8,823 bases of DNA from positions 1-8,823 of the forward strand of contig JAEMPZ010000164.1 in assembly GCA_022759065.1 (NCBI GenBank), given 5' to 3'. Both the position numbers and the translations under genes were made by a program. The stretch's first letter is position 1. Each line of letters begins with the position of its first letter. Shown here piece by piece: positions 1 to 6,924 of the stretch. The notes beneath the pieces are model-generated. The model was given only the letters and a program-made list of their open reading frames with translations. It was not told the origin of the DNA and searched no databases. This DNA is from Acidobacteriota bacterium (GTDB lineage Bacteria; Acidobacteriota; UBA4820; DSQY01).

Positions 1-84
1 GCCCTGCTTTGGGGATTTGCCCCAAGAAGAGGCGGCCCGAATGGCCGGCTGCAGGCAATTAGGCGATACGCTTTGGGCGGGGGG
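1..84. other. Non-coding sequence downstream of gshA
   Basis: No gene is visible between the gshA stop and the window edge. Two small inverted repeats are present: 9-14 with 20-25 (six pairs, TTGGGG/CCCCAA, 5-nt loop) and 33-37 with 43-47 (CGGCC/GGCCG, 5-nt loop). Neither is followed by a T run in the direction of the operon, so neither qualifies as an intrinsic terminator. Transcription may end by Rho or beyond the window. Confidence 0.5.
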
Positions 85-1428
85 CTATAGGCTGCCTTTG
101 CTAATCACCTGTTTGTCCAGCCCCCCCAGCGGTTCAGGCCCCATCCAGCCATATTTCCCTTTTTGCCACTCTTCGGCGGGGCATCGGCCGCTTGCGGCCA
201 ATTCACGCAAGGGGTCCAGAAAAACGGGCGGCTCGCCGAAAGCCTTAAGACCCTCCTCTGCCGCATCAAGCAGTTCGGCCCATGTTGCCGCCGGATAAGG
301 TCCGGCTTCTGGGCGCCATTTTGACCCAAGCCTGGCGGCCCTCAGAAGCTCGCGCCGAACGCTAACTGGAGCGGGCGGCTGCATGCGGCTGGCCCAACCG
401 AAGCCTCCCGCTCGGCCCATGAGCCCCTTCAACAGCGCGGCCATCGCCATGACCAACGGCAATGGAAGTGAATCGAGGACGCGGATTTCAAGATACCCTC
501 TGATTCGTATGTCCGGGAACAGGGCGCTTAAGTGCAAAAGCCAGTCATCCATGGTAATTGGAGCGATTTTCCCCGGGCGCCTCAGAATTTCGCGGAAAGT
601 TCGCCCATCGGACTCGACCCAGCGGCCCCCGCGTACGAAAAAAAGTGGAGGGCGTTCAATGGCATAGCGAACAAGCGAGCCGTAAGATAGCCCTTTGGAA
701 AAAAGATGTGCCGGAAGGCCGCACCTCTTGGGATCTGTCCGCCGCCAAACCGGCGCCCTCAGGCTCATCCAGCGGCTTCTCCTGCCGTTCGCGGCCGGAG
801 AATTTGCCGTCAAGGCGACTAGGTATGGAATCAGCTTCATGCAGCCATCCACCATGTCGCGCAAGTGCGTTTCATCCATGTAATCAATGGATATCTGCGT
901 TGCGGCGGAGAGCTTCATCATCCATCTGCCACGGTCGCCAGTTGTTTCAAGATGTTTTTTCAGGATCGCGTACCGTGCTTTTGGAACGTCCTTCGTGGCC
1001 TCCGGCCCGTCATTCGGGGCGAGCCCCCATGGGAACAAATCAAAGCCAAAAGGCCGCGCCTCGGCCCTGACCATTTTGTGGATTTGCCTGAAAAAGCGAT
1101 CAATCTCGCCCAAACTCTCGAACGGCCTCGACGCAATCTCAATTTGCGCCCCCGGCTCCAGGGCGATCATCCCTTTGCCCTTGATTTCAAGCGCGATGAT
1201 CCGCCCTCTTTCCATAACCGGATCAAATCCCTTTTGCGCCAGCCGGCCCAATAGCCGTTCCACGCCTAAAGGCCCAGCATAAGCTATCATGTGGCCTTTC
1301 TTATCAAGGGGGAGAAGTTCCCACTCGGCGCCGACCCTTCCTTCCACCGGCGATGGGGGAACGAACGCCTCTTCCAACTGGGCGATGGTTTCTACAGGTT
1401 GAGCGCTTCGGGCCTTGTAGGTGCTCAT
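85..1428 (-). CDS. gshA: Glutamate-cysteine ligase, GCS2 family (plant/proteobacterial type)
   Basis: Predicted to join L-glutamate and L-cysteine with ATP to give gamma-glutamylcysteine, the first step of glutathione synthesis, in the cytosol. The 447-aa length fits the family. Visible marks: GAEWELL (33-39), the EPGAQIEIAS segment (91-100) matching the conserved E-P-G-x-Q-x-E glutamate/metal-site region, LSAATQISIDY (173-183), TANSP (207-211), DDWLLHLSALFPDIRIRGYLEIR (294-316) and a basic, tryptophan-containing C-terminal half typical of this family. The ATG at 1428 is the only start codon after an upstream in-frame stop, but no clear Shine-Dalgarno precedes it. It ends with TAG. It is the last gene of the cluster, 64 nt after the ParA-like gene. 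No gshB is nearby, so whether the product becomes glutathione, or another thiol such as ergothioneine (EgtA belongs to the same superfamily), cannot be told here. Confidence 0.9.
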   Translation of the reverse strand: MSTYKARSAQPVETIAQLEEAFVPPSPVEGRVGAEWELLPLDKKGHMIAYAGPLGVERLLGRLAQKGFDPVMERGRIIALEIKGKGMIALEPGAQIEIASRPFESLGEIDRFFRQIHKMVRAEARPFGFDLFPWGLAPNDGPEATKDVPKARYAILKKHLETTGDRGRWMMKLSAATQISIDYMDETHLRDMVDGCMKLIPYLVALTANSPAANGRRSRWMSLRAPVWRRTDPKRCGLPAHLFSKGLSYGSLVRYAIERPPLFFVRGGRWVESDGRTFREILRRPGKIAPITMDDWLLHLSALFPDIRIRGYLEIRVLDSLPLPLVMAMAALLKGLMGRAGGFGWASRMQPPAPVSVRRELLRAARLGSKWRPEAGPYPAATWAELLDAAEEGLKAFGEPPVFLDPLRELAASGRCPAEEWQKGKYGWMGPEPLGGLDKQVISKGSL

Positions 1429-1438
1429 GCTAAAGGCC

Positions 1439-1475
1439 CAGCGGCTGCGGCCTTTTGCGGGATCGAAGGCCGCTG
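1439..1475 (-). promoter_or_regulatory. Overlapping inverted repeats in gshA leader
   Basis: The 64-nt gap before gshA contains two inverted repeats that share one arm. One pairs 1447-1454 with 1466-1473 (GCGGCCTT/AAGGCCGC, eight perfect pairs, 11-nt loop). The other pairs 1439-1445 with 1469-1475 (CAGCGGC/GCCGCTG, seven perfect pairs, 23-nt loop). Because both use 1469-1473 they cannot form together in one transcript. The structure lies 10-47 nt ahead of the gshA ATG, which lacks an evident Shine-Dalgarno. It may influence gshA translation or simply be a GC-rich coincidence; no U-tract terminator follows. Confidence 0.35.
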
Positions 1476-1492
1476 ATTTTCATGGGGCATCG

Positions 1493-3091
1493 TCACTGTT
1501 GGCGCTCGACCCAATGCTGGTAGCGTTCCAGGTAGTCATTCAGCACTCGGGCTGGTTCGATGTGAAGATAGGCCGCTATCTGCCTGAGGAAGCCCTTGAG
1601 GTAAATGAGCGCCGGCAAAGCGTCGTACCGCTCCGCCTCTATTGATTCGACGTACCAGGAACGTATGTTGGTCTCAGAAACGATCTCCTCGATGGAAATT
1701 TTCTGAGCCTCCCGGACCTTTCTGAGGCCCGCTCCATCAAAGTACTTGACCTCCTGAAGTATTGCCTCAAGAGACCTTGCGGCCCGGCTCTGCGTGTCCT
1801 CGGCAGGCGAAGGGGAATCAGCGTTGGCGGAAAAGAGCGCGGGAGACTCGCTGGCGGCTTCACGATATTCCTGAATGCGCTCCTCCGGCGCCATAAGCCC
1901 CCGGGCGATCAAGTCTTCATCGTAGCGCTGGCGCAACCCGCTGTTGATCAGCGTCTTGTAGGCTTGCTCAAAGCCATCCCTGATGGCTTCGCGCTGTTCT
2001 TTCGACAGGAGCCCGACCGTCAACGGAGAGGTTTCCAGGTAGGGCTCCAGCTTGCGCGTGTAAGCGTTCTGGATATCCTTGGCGGTGGCGCTGAAAGGCA
2101 ACTCCAGAAGCGCGTACGCGTTGGAAGATTCGCCCTCCTTGGCGCTGGCCTCAAGCGGGCCTTGCGCCGGCCAAAGTTCCGCTTCTTCCTTCAAGAGGAT
2201 GTTGGCGAGCTTCTCCACCGACATGCTGAAGGCGCACATCGGGTAGGCCTTGGATATAGGCTCCATGGCCAGGGCCCCGGCCTGGGCCTGCGCGTCCCAT
2301 TCCACGCCGCCCAAAAATTTAAAGGGCGCAAGGAAGTACCTGCGAAGGAGCATCTCTATCTGGCCACCCAAGCGAACATCCTTGTCGTTTTGCAGGCCTG
2401 TCAGCACGAAAGCCAAGCGCCTGGAGCGCACCGATTCTTCAAGCGTGGCGATGTCCGATTCGGTGGACTCTTCAAGCTCTTTGAAACCGTCAAGCGGCGA
2501 AAGCCAGTTCAATTTCCCTTGCAGCGCTTGATACCGTTTCTTGTTCAAACAGTTGGCCAGAAGCCGGTGCAGAAAAGCGCGGACGAACCGGTAGAAAGGC
2601 TCAAGAGCTGGCGGCTGGGCCTGCGCGACGATCAGGACTATGTCGCCGGCAAGCACGAAGTCAAGCGTGTCCGCGCCAGTGCCGGAGCCCGCGTCCACGA
2701 GGACGAGGTCGTATGACGATTGCCGCAGCCAAGCCAGCACCTTTTGCTTGGTCAGGTACGGGATGTTCGCGGCTTCCACGACATCCGGGCTTCCAGCCAA
2801 GAGGCTGAGATTGGAAACCGGCGTCGGCACCACGGCCTGGGCGATTTCAGCCACCTCTTTCGTGGCTATGGACCCTATGTGGCGTTGCGGCCGCATCATT
2901 CCAAGGGCAAGATGGCACGAACCCTCCGTCAGCGCCCCATCAACTAAAAGGACGTTCTTCCCTTTTTTGGCGAGCACTATCGCCAGATTCGCCGCAAGCT
3001 GGGTTGTGCCCATGCCTCCCTTCGCCGAAGCCAAGGTGATTACTCGAGGCGGCCCCTGAGGCGTCTCTTCAAACAATGTCTCCAATGCCAT
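1493..3091 (-). CDS. ParA/FlhG-like ATPase fused to J-like domain and RodZ-type HTH
   Basis: A 532-aa three-part protein. Residues about 14-300 are a SIMIBI (MinD/ParA/FlhG/CpaE) domain: deviant Walker A KGGMGTTQ at 24-31, the LLVDGALTEGS segment at 48-58, and a Walker B-like DLVLVDAGSGTG at 128-139. The usual P-loop lysine (KGGxGK[ST]) is threonine, as in CpaE/TadZ-type members, so ATP hydrolysis may be weak or absent. Residues about 322-396 resemble a J domain (ALLELPFSATAKDIQNAY, then LRQRYDEDL) but lack the HPD motif. Residues about 451-516 are an HTH_25/RodZ-like domain (LRKVREAQKISIEEI, YDALPALIYLKGFLRQIAAYL). No membrane segment follows the HTH, unlike RodZ. The start chosen is ATG 3091, with GGGAG five nt upstream; a TTG at 3103 would add four residues. 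It sits 52 nt after hemD. It could position a polar structure or regulate transcription; the function is not known. Confidence 0.8.
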   Translation of the reverse strand: MALETLFEETPQGPPRVITLASAKGGMGTTQLAANLAIVLAKKGKNVLLVDGALTEGSCHLALGMMRPQRHIGSIATKEVAEIAQAVVPTPVSNLSLLAGSPDVVEAANIPYLTKQKVLAWLRQSSYDLVLVDAGSGTGADTLDFVLAGDIVLIVAQAQPPALEPFYRFVRAFLHRLLANCLNKKRYQALQGKLNWLSPLDGFKELEESTESDIATLEESVRSRRLAFVLTGLQNDKDVRLGGQIEMLLRRYFLAPFKFLGGVEWDAQAQAGALAMEPISKAYPMCAFSMSVEKLANILLKEEAELWPAQGPLEASAKEGESSNAYALLELPFSATAKDIQNAYTRKLEPYLETSPLTVGLLSKEQREAIRDGFEQAYKTLINSGLRQRYDEDLIARGLMAPEERIQEYREAASESPALFSANADSPSPAEDTQSRAARSLEAILQEVKYFDGAGLRKVREAQKISIEEIVSETNIRSWYVESIEAERYDALPALIYLKGFLRQIAAYLHIEPARVLNDYLERYQHWVERQQ

Positions 3092-3143
3092 CCATTCTCC
3101 CAAGAATAACTAATACTATCTTAAAACCGCGCTTGCGGCAAGG
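3092..3143 (-). promoter_or_regulatory. hemD to ParA-fusion gap: possible weak promoter or attenuator
   Basis: This is an AT-rich break after the tightly packed hem genes. On the minus strand TTGCCG (3141-3136) and TAGTAT (3118-3113) are separated by exactly 17 bp, each matching the sigma-70 consensus at four of six positions. The same bases also allow a small hairpin, CCGC/GCGG with one G-U pair and loop AAGC (3139-3126), running into TTTTAA, which could be a weak terminator. Either would partly uncouple the two downstream genes from the haem operon. Both readings are weak. Confidence 0.3.
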
Positions 3144-3911
3144 TTATTTTCTTGCGAAGAGCGCCTCAAGCGTCCTTATCATCTCTTTTGGCGCCGTGGA
3201 AGAGGGCACTGCAACGGGGGCGAGGCCGATGGATCGCAGAGCATCGGCCGTGGTCGCCCCGATTGGAACCAGGCTGGCCCTCTTCAGCGCCGCGCTGGCG
3301 CGAAGAGGCAGCCTTTCAAAGAGCGACGCGACCGCCGATGGAGAGGCGAAAAGCGCAGCGTCAACGCCCCGCTCCAGTTCGGCCACCGCTTCCGGATCGA
3401 GAGAGGCGCGGCGGGTGGCATAAATGACCAAAGGAACCACCTCCCAACCAGCCGTTTGGAGGGCCCGAGCCAATTCCTGGCGCCCGGAAGCGGCACATGG
3501 CAGAAGGGCCGTGGATGGCTCTTCCTTCGAGGCAAGCAACTCTCCCAGCGCAGCGCCCGAGGAAATTTCGGGGACTAGGTCCACCGGAAAACCGGCCGCC
3601 TCGCAGGCATGGGCCGTTCCGGGCCCAACAACCGCCACTTTGATGTGCGGTGGAAGCGGCAGTCTTGCCATCTCAAGCCACGCCTTGAAAAAACGAGCGC
3701 CATTCTTGCTCGTGAAAGCTATCCACCTGAAGCGGTTCCAATCCCTCGTGACTTGGGAGCCATTTTCTGGTTCGAGCGCTTCCGTCTCAATGGCTGGAAG
3801 AAAAACCGGCACGGCGCCAACGGCGCGAAGGAGCCTCGCCAAAGGGGCGTTCTGCTCCTTTTCCCGCGTCAGCAAAACGCGAAGGCCGCGAAGCGGCGAC
3901 TCTTTGGTCAT
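3144..3911 (-). CDS. hemD: Uroporphyrinogen-III synthase
   Basis: Predicted to cyclise hydroxymethylbilane to uroporphyrinogen III with inversion of ring D, the branch-point precursor of haem, sirohaem and corrinoids; cytosolic. The 255 aa are the normal size. Marks of this poorly conserved family are present: RVLLTR (11-16), FTSKNGARFF (66-75), VAVVGPGTA (92-100), YATRR (164-168), FASPSAV (188-194) and IGATTADAL (217-225), giving the expected two alternating alpha/beta lobes. The frame is open up to 3947, but I choose ATG 3911. It overlaps the hemC stop in ATGA and has GGAG (3920-3917) five nt upstream. The longer start would add 12 residues lying inside the hemC C-terminal codons. Translation is probably coupled to hemC. 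Confidence 0.92.
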   Translation of the reverse strand: MTKESPLRGLRVLLTREKEQNAPLARLLRAVGAVPVFLPAIETEALEPENGSQVTRDWNRFRWIAFTSKNGARFFKAWLEMARLPLPPHIKVAVVGPGTAHACEAAGFPVDLVPEISSGAALGELLASKEEPSTALLPCAASGRQELARALQTAGWEVVPLVIYATRRASLDPEAVAELERGVDAALFASPSAVASLFERLPLRASAALKRASLVPIGATTADALRSIGLAPVAVPSSTAPKEMIRTLEALFARK

Positions 3912-4828
3912 TCTCTCTCCAGAAGTTCGGAAGCCCCGTTCCCCCAAAACCGTTTCAACAGCTCCAAGGCCAGCGATTCCGCCTTTTCCGCGGCTCCTGA
4001 AGCGTGATCCTTGAGGTGGCGCTCGCCTCTAATCGAGGCCAGAAAAGCGTGAAGCTCCACTTTGTCAGCGTCAATAATCGCCGTTATGCCCAAAGGCGTG
4101 GTGCAATTTCCCCCAAGCTCCCTTAAAAAGCGCCGTTCCGCCTCGACTTCGCGGCGGGCTTTCGGGCTTTCTATTCGTCCCAGCAAAGCGCGCATCTCCT
4201 TGTCGTTCGCGCGGCACTCAACGGCGATGGCTCCCTGCCCAACGGCGGGAACCATTTCATCGGGCTCAAAATAGCGGCCAATTCGCGCGTCGTACCCAAG
4301 GCGCCTCAAGCCGGCGGAGGCGAGGAGTATCCCATTGAATTGCCCGGCGTCCAGCTTTTTAAGGCGGGTGTCCACGTTGCCGCGCAGTCCGGCTATTTCC
4401 CATCGCGGAAAAAGCAACTTCGCCTGGTGCCGCCGCCTGAGGCTTCCGGTGGCCACCACGGCGTCAACTGGAAGGCTGGACAATGGCTGGCCCTTTTGCA
4501 TCACAAGCGCGTCCCGCCTGTCCTGGCGCTCCGGAACACATGCCAGGACGAGTTCCTTCGGATTTTCGGCTGGATAGTCCTTCAGGCTGTGGACGGCCAG
4601 GTCCACTTTGCCCTCCAACAGGGCGGTTTGAATCTCCTTGACGAAAAGCCCCTTTCCGCCGACCTCCAGGAGCGCCCTGTCCTGAATCAAGTCTCCGCTG
4701 GTCTTTATTACTTCCACTTCAGCAAAGCACGAGGGGTCCGCCTGCGCGAGCCGCTCCTGCACGAAGTGGGCCTGCCAAAGCGCGAGGGCGCTGCCCCGCG
4801 TGCCTATGCGCCAACGGCGAATGGTCAC
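3908..4828 (-). CDS. hemC: Hydroxymethylbilane synthase (porphobilinogen deaminase)
   Basis: Condenses four porphobilinogen molecules into hydroxymethylbilane on a covalently held dipyrromethane cofactor; cytosolic. It has 306 aa, the normal size. All main motifs are visible: IGTRGSALAL (8-17), AVHSLKDYP (78-86) with the catalytic Asp84, the arginine cluster TGSLRRRHQ (127-135), LRGNVDTRLKKL (148-159), VPAVGQGAIAVE (193-204), and LGGNCTTPLG (238-247) with Cys242 for cofactor attachment, the same number as in the E. coli enzyme. The start is GTG 4828, overlapping the hemA stop in GTGA. AAGGAG (4841-4836) lies seven nt upstream, inside the hemA coding end. It is followed by hemD with an ATGA overlap, so hemA, hemC and hemD are translationally coupled. 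Confidence 0.97.
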   Translation of the reverse strand: MTIRRWRIGTRGSALALWQAHFVQERLAQADPSCFAEVEVIKTSGDLIQDRALLEVGGKGLFVKEIQTALLEGKVDLAVHSLKDYPAENPKELVLACVPERQDRRDALVMQKGQPLSSLPVDAVVATGSLRRRHQAKLLFPRWEIAGLRGNVDTRLKKLDAGQFNGILLASAGLRRLGYDARIGRYFEPDEMVPAVGQGAIAVECRANDKEMRALLGRIESPKARREVEAERRFLRELGGNCTTPLGITAIIDADKVELHAFLASIRGERHLKDHASGAAEKAESLALELLKRFWGNGASELLERE

Positions 4829-6147
4829 TGGCCATCTCCTTCACTTGAACTGCGGGGAGGGAGCCCATTTTCGCGCTGCTCTTCCTGGACCGGAAAGAGC
4901 TCGCGAAAAATGTCCGCCGCCTGCGCCACGTCCTCCTCCACCACGAGCCGCTTAACGCCGGTGATCGGATTGTGGAGGATCTTGTGGGCCACCCGGTGAA
5001 TTGCCTTGCGCAGAACGTCCTGCTGCCTGGGAGTGATCTCCCCGATCTTGTGCAGGGCTTCGCTCATCTCCGCTTCCTGAATGGCGTTTGCCCAGGTCAC
5101 GACGCCTTCAATCATGCCAGAAAGCTCCTGGTGCTCGAGGTAGCGCTCGTGAAACTCAACCTCGGAGGCGATCAGTTGCCTGGCTGCTTCGGCCTTCTGC
5201 TTCCTCTGTTCCAACCCCTCTTCCGCCACCTCCTGAAGGTCGTCCACGTTGTAGAGGTAGACCCCGTCCAGCTTGGCCACCGAAGCTTCCACGTCCCTTG
5301 GCACGGCGATGTCAATGATGAGAATGGAGGCGTTCCGCCTCAGTTTCATCACCGTTTCCATCATCGCCTTGTGTATGATGCAATTGGGCGCTCCCGTGGA
5401 GGATATGACGATGTCGCTTTGAACCATCGCGCGGGGGAAAGTGTCCCACGGCACCACCTGCGCTCCGAATGCCTTCGCGAAGGCCAAAGCCCGCTCGTAG
5501 GTCCGGTTGGCGACTTTTACCTGGCGGGTTCCGCTCTCGAAAAAATGGGTGGCGAGAATGCGGCTCATTTCGCCCGCCCCAAGGATCAGTATCCTTTTCG
5601 TGGAGAGATCCTCGAAAATGGAACGGGCCAGGTTGAAGGCCGCGAAAGAAACGGTGACCGGGCGTTCGCCTATCCCTGTCTCCGTCCGCACCTTCTTGGC
5701 GACGTGGAAGGCCTTCTGAAAAAGCAAATTTAAGGGCGTGGTCAGGACGCCGCCGTCACGAGAAAGGAAGTAGGAGTCCTTGACCTGTCCCAATATCTGC
5801 GGCTCGCCCAGGACCATCGAATCCAGCCCGGCCGCCACTCCAAAGAGGTGGCTGACAAGTTCCCGCCCCTGCCTCACGTAGAAGAGGCCCCTGTGGCCTT
5901 CCGCCAGCCCCCTGGACGCCAGCATAGTATTCACGAGCGTTTCAACAACGCCGCTCCGGCCCAAATCCGCGTAAAGCTCCACGCGGTTGCAGGTGGATAG
6001 CAGCACGCCGCCGCGTATGGCGCCGGCATCGCGCAATCCGCGCAGAAACGAAAGCGCCTCATCGTCAGAGAAGGCAAGGCGCTCCCTCACCTCCACCGAG
6101 GCTACCTTGTGGTTCAATCCGATAAGGACGATCTCGCTCAGTGCCAC
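4825..6147 (-). CDS. hemA: Glutamyl-tRNA reductase
   Basis: NADPH-dependent reduction of glutamyl-tRNA(Glu) to glutamate-1-semialdehyde, the first committed step of C5-pathway tetrapyrrole synthesis. The 440 aa carry the full family architecture: N-terminal catalytic domain with IGLNHKVASVEVRERLAF (9-26) and nucleophile Cys53 in STCNRVELY; GLDSMVLGEPQILGQVKDS (107-125); NADPH-binding ILILGAGEM (186-194) with VANRTYERA (212-220); and the C-terminal helical dimerisation region ending near FRELFP. The maximal frame begins at 6201, but homologues start at (M)xxSEIVLIGLNHK, so I choose GTG 6147. That start overlaps the upstream membrane-protein gene by 10 nt and has GGGGA (6156-6152) four nt upstream. 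The extra 18 residues of the longer frame lie within the upstream gene. HemL and HemB are not in the window. GluTR is usually controlled by haem-dependent proteolysis; the sequence does not show this. Confidence 0.95.
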   Translation of the reverse strand: MALSEIVLIGLNHKVASVEVRERLAFSDDEALSFLRGLRDAGAIRGGVLLSTCNRVELYADLGRSGVVETLVNTMLASRGLAEGHRGLFYVRQGRELVSHLFGVAAGLDSMVLGEPQILGQVKDSYFLSRDGGVLTTPLNLLFQKAFHVAKKVRTETGIGERPVTVSFAAFNLARSIFEDLSTKRILILGAGEMSRILATHFFESGTRQVKVANRTYERALAFAKAFGAQVVPWDTFPRAMVQSDIVISSTGAPNCIIHKAMMETVMKLRRNASILIIDIAVPRDVEASVAKLDGVYLYNVDDLQEVAEEGLEQRKQKAEAARQLIASEVEFHERYLEHQELSGMIEGVVTWANAIQEAEMSEALHKIGEITPRQQDVLRKAIHRVAHKILHNPITGVKRLVVEEDVAQAADIFRELFPVQEEQRENGLPPRSSSEGDGQ

Positions 6148-6920
6148 AGTATCCCCAGGATGATCAACAGCGTGGAGGCCGCGCCTGCTATCACGAGCCA
6201 CGAACGCTTGCGCGGGTTAAGTTTCGCCGTGGCCCAGCCGTATATGGCGAAGCCAAGGATCAGCCAGACGGCCAGGCTGGCCGCCTCCAAAAGCCCCGGA
6301 TGCCAGCGGTCCTTAGCCCCGTGGACCGCCCCGTAAATCGCCGACGACAATAGGCCGGCGGTGTACAGGACGTATCCGGAAACAAGGAAACGCGTAGCCC
6401 ACCTCACCGATTCCTCCAGCGAGGGAAGCTTCAGCGCGATCGGCTGGCGGTGGTGGCGCAGGCTGTGGTCCTGCATTATGAAGATCGAGGAATAGATGAA
6501 TGAGTAGAGGAAGAAGCCTATCCCGATGGTCAAGAGGGAAATGTGCAGCGCGAACCACGGCGTGTAATAGAAAGGCTTGGGCTCTTTCGCCACCAGCGGA
6601 ATGAGGCGGGCGGCCATCTGGAAGAAAACAACCAGCGGCGTCAGGAAAAACACGAAGACGCGGTTTTTGAGCAGCGCGCCGAAGGCCAGAAAAATCGCGA
6701 CCAGCCCCCACGACGTGGCTTCGCAGATCTCGTTCAGGTTGGTGGCTGGAATGATGGAGCTTGCGCCCCAGCGCGCCGCCAAATCAACCGTCTGCGCCGC
6801 GAAACCGGCGATCATGGAAAAGGCGCACAGAAGAAACAACGCCCGTTTTCGAAACCCCCCGTAAAGAAGGCCGAAGGCCATGCTCGCGACGTAAAAGAAC
6901 AGAGTCAGGTTGGCTGCCAT
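6138..6920 (-). CDS. CcsA/HemX-like integral membrane protein
   Basis: A 260-aa hydrophobic protein with about eight predicted membrane helices (roughly 5-22, 27-43, 68-85, 88-107, 122-146, 174-198, 211-230, 240-258). It resembles the cytochrome c assembly/CcsA/HemX superfamily: the loop PATNLNE (58-64), a conserved-looking histidine in PWFALHISLLTIGIGFFLYS (121-140, His126), and a glycine- and tryptophan-rich C-terminal half. The tryptophan-rich WDPKE motif of haem-handling CcsA proteins is not intact: the corresponding stretch reads RWHPGLLEA (205-213). That favours a HemX-like role (HemX is encoded beside hemA in Bacillus and affects HemA level) over a true System II cytochrome c synthetase, but either is possible. 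The ATG at 6920 has AGGTGA four nt upstream; that Shine-Dalgarno includes the mnmA stop codon. It overlaps hemA by 10 nt. Confidence 0.85.
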   Translation of the reverse strand: MAANLTLFFYVASMAFGLLYGGFRKRALFLLCAFSMIAGFAAQTVDLAARWGASSIIPATNLNEICEATSWGLVAIFLAFGALLKNRVFVFFLTPLVVFFQMAARLIPLVAKEPKPFYYTPWFALHISLLTIGIGFFLYSFIYSSIFIMQDHSLRHHRQPIALKLPSLEESVRWATRFLVSGYVLYTAGLLSSAIYGAVHGAKDRWHPGLLEAASLAVWLILGFAIYGWATAKLNPRKRSWLVIAGAASTLLIILGILWH

Positions 6921-6924
6921 GAGG

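Noticed and set aside
7..26. Hairpin as intrinsic terminator of the operon
   Set aside because: The stem is adequate, but no T run follows it in the direction of transcription.
1964..2716. 250-aa plus-strand open frame antisense to the ParA-like gene
   Set aside because: It lies wholly within a confidently recognised minus-strand gene, has no recognisable domain, and reflects the base composition of the opposite strand.
4972..5733. 253-aa plus-strand open frame antisense to hemA
   Set aside because: It is a mirror of the hemA coding frame; its residue pattern tracks the reverse complement and no family is recognisable.
6148..6201. N-terminal extension of HemA to 6201
   Set aside because: The added residues are encoded inside the upstream membrane-protein gene and do not resemble a GluTR N-terminus.
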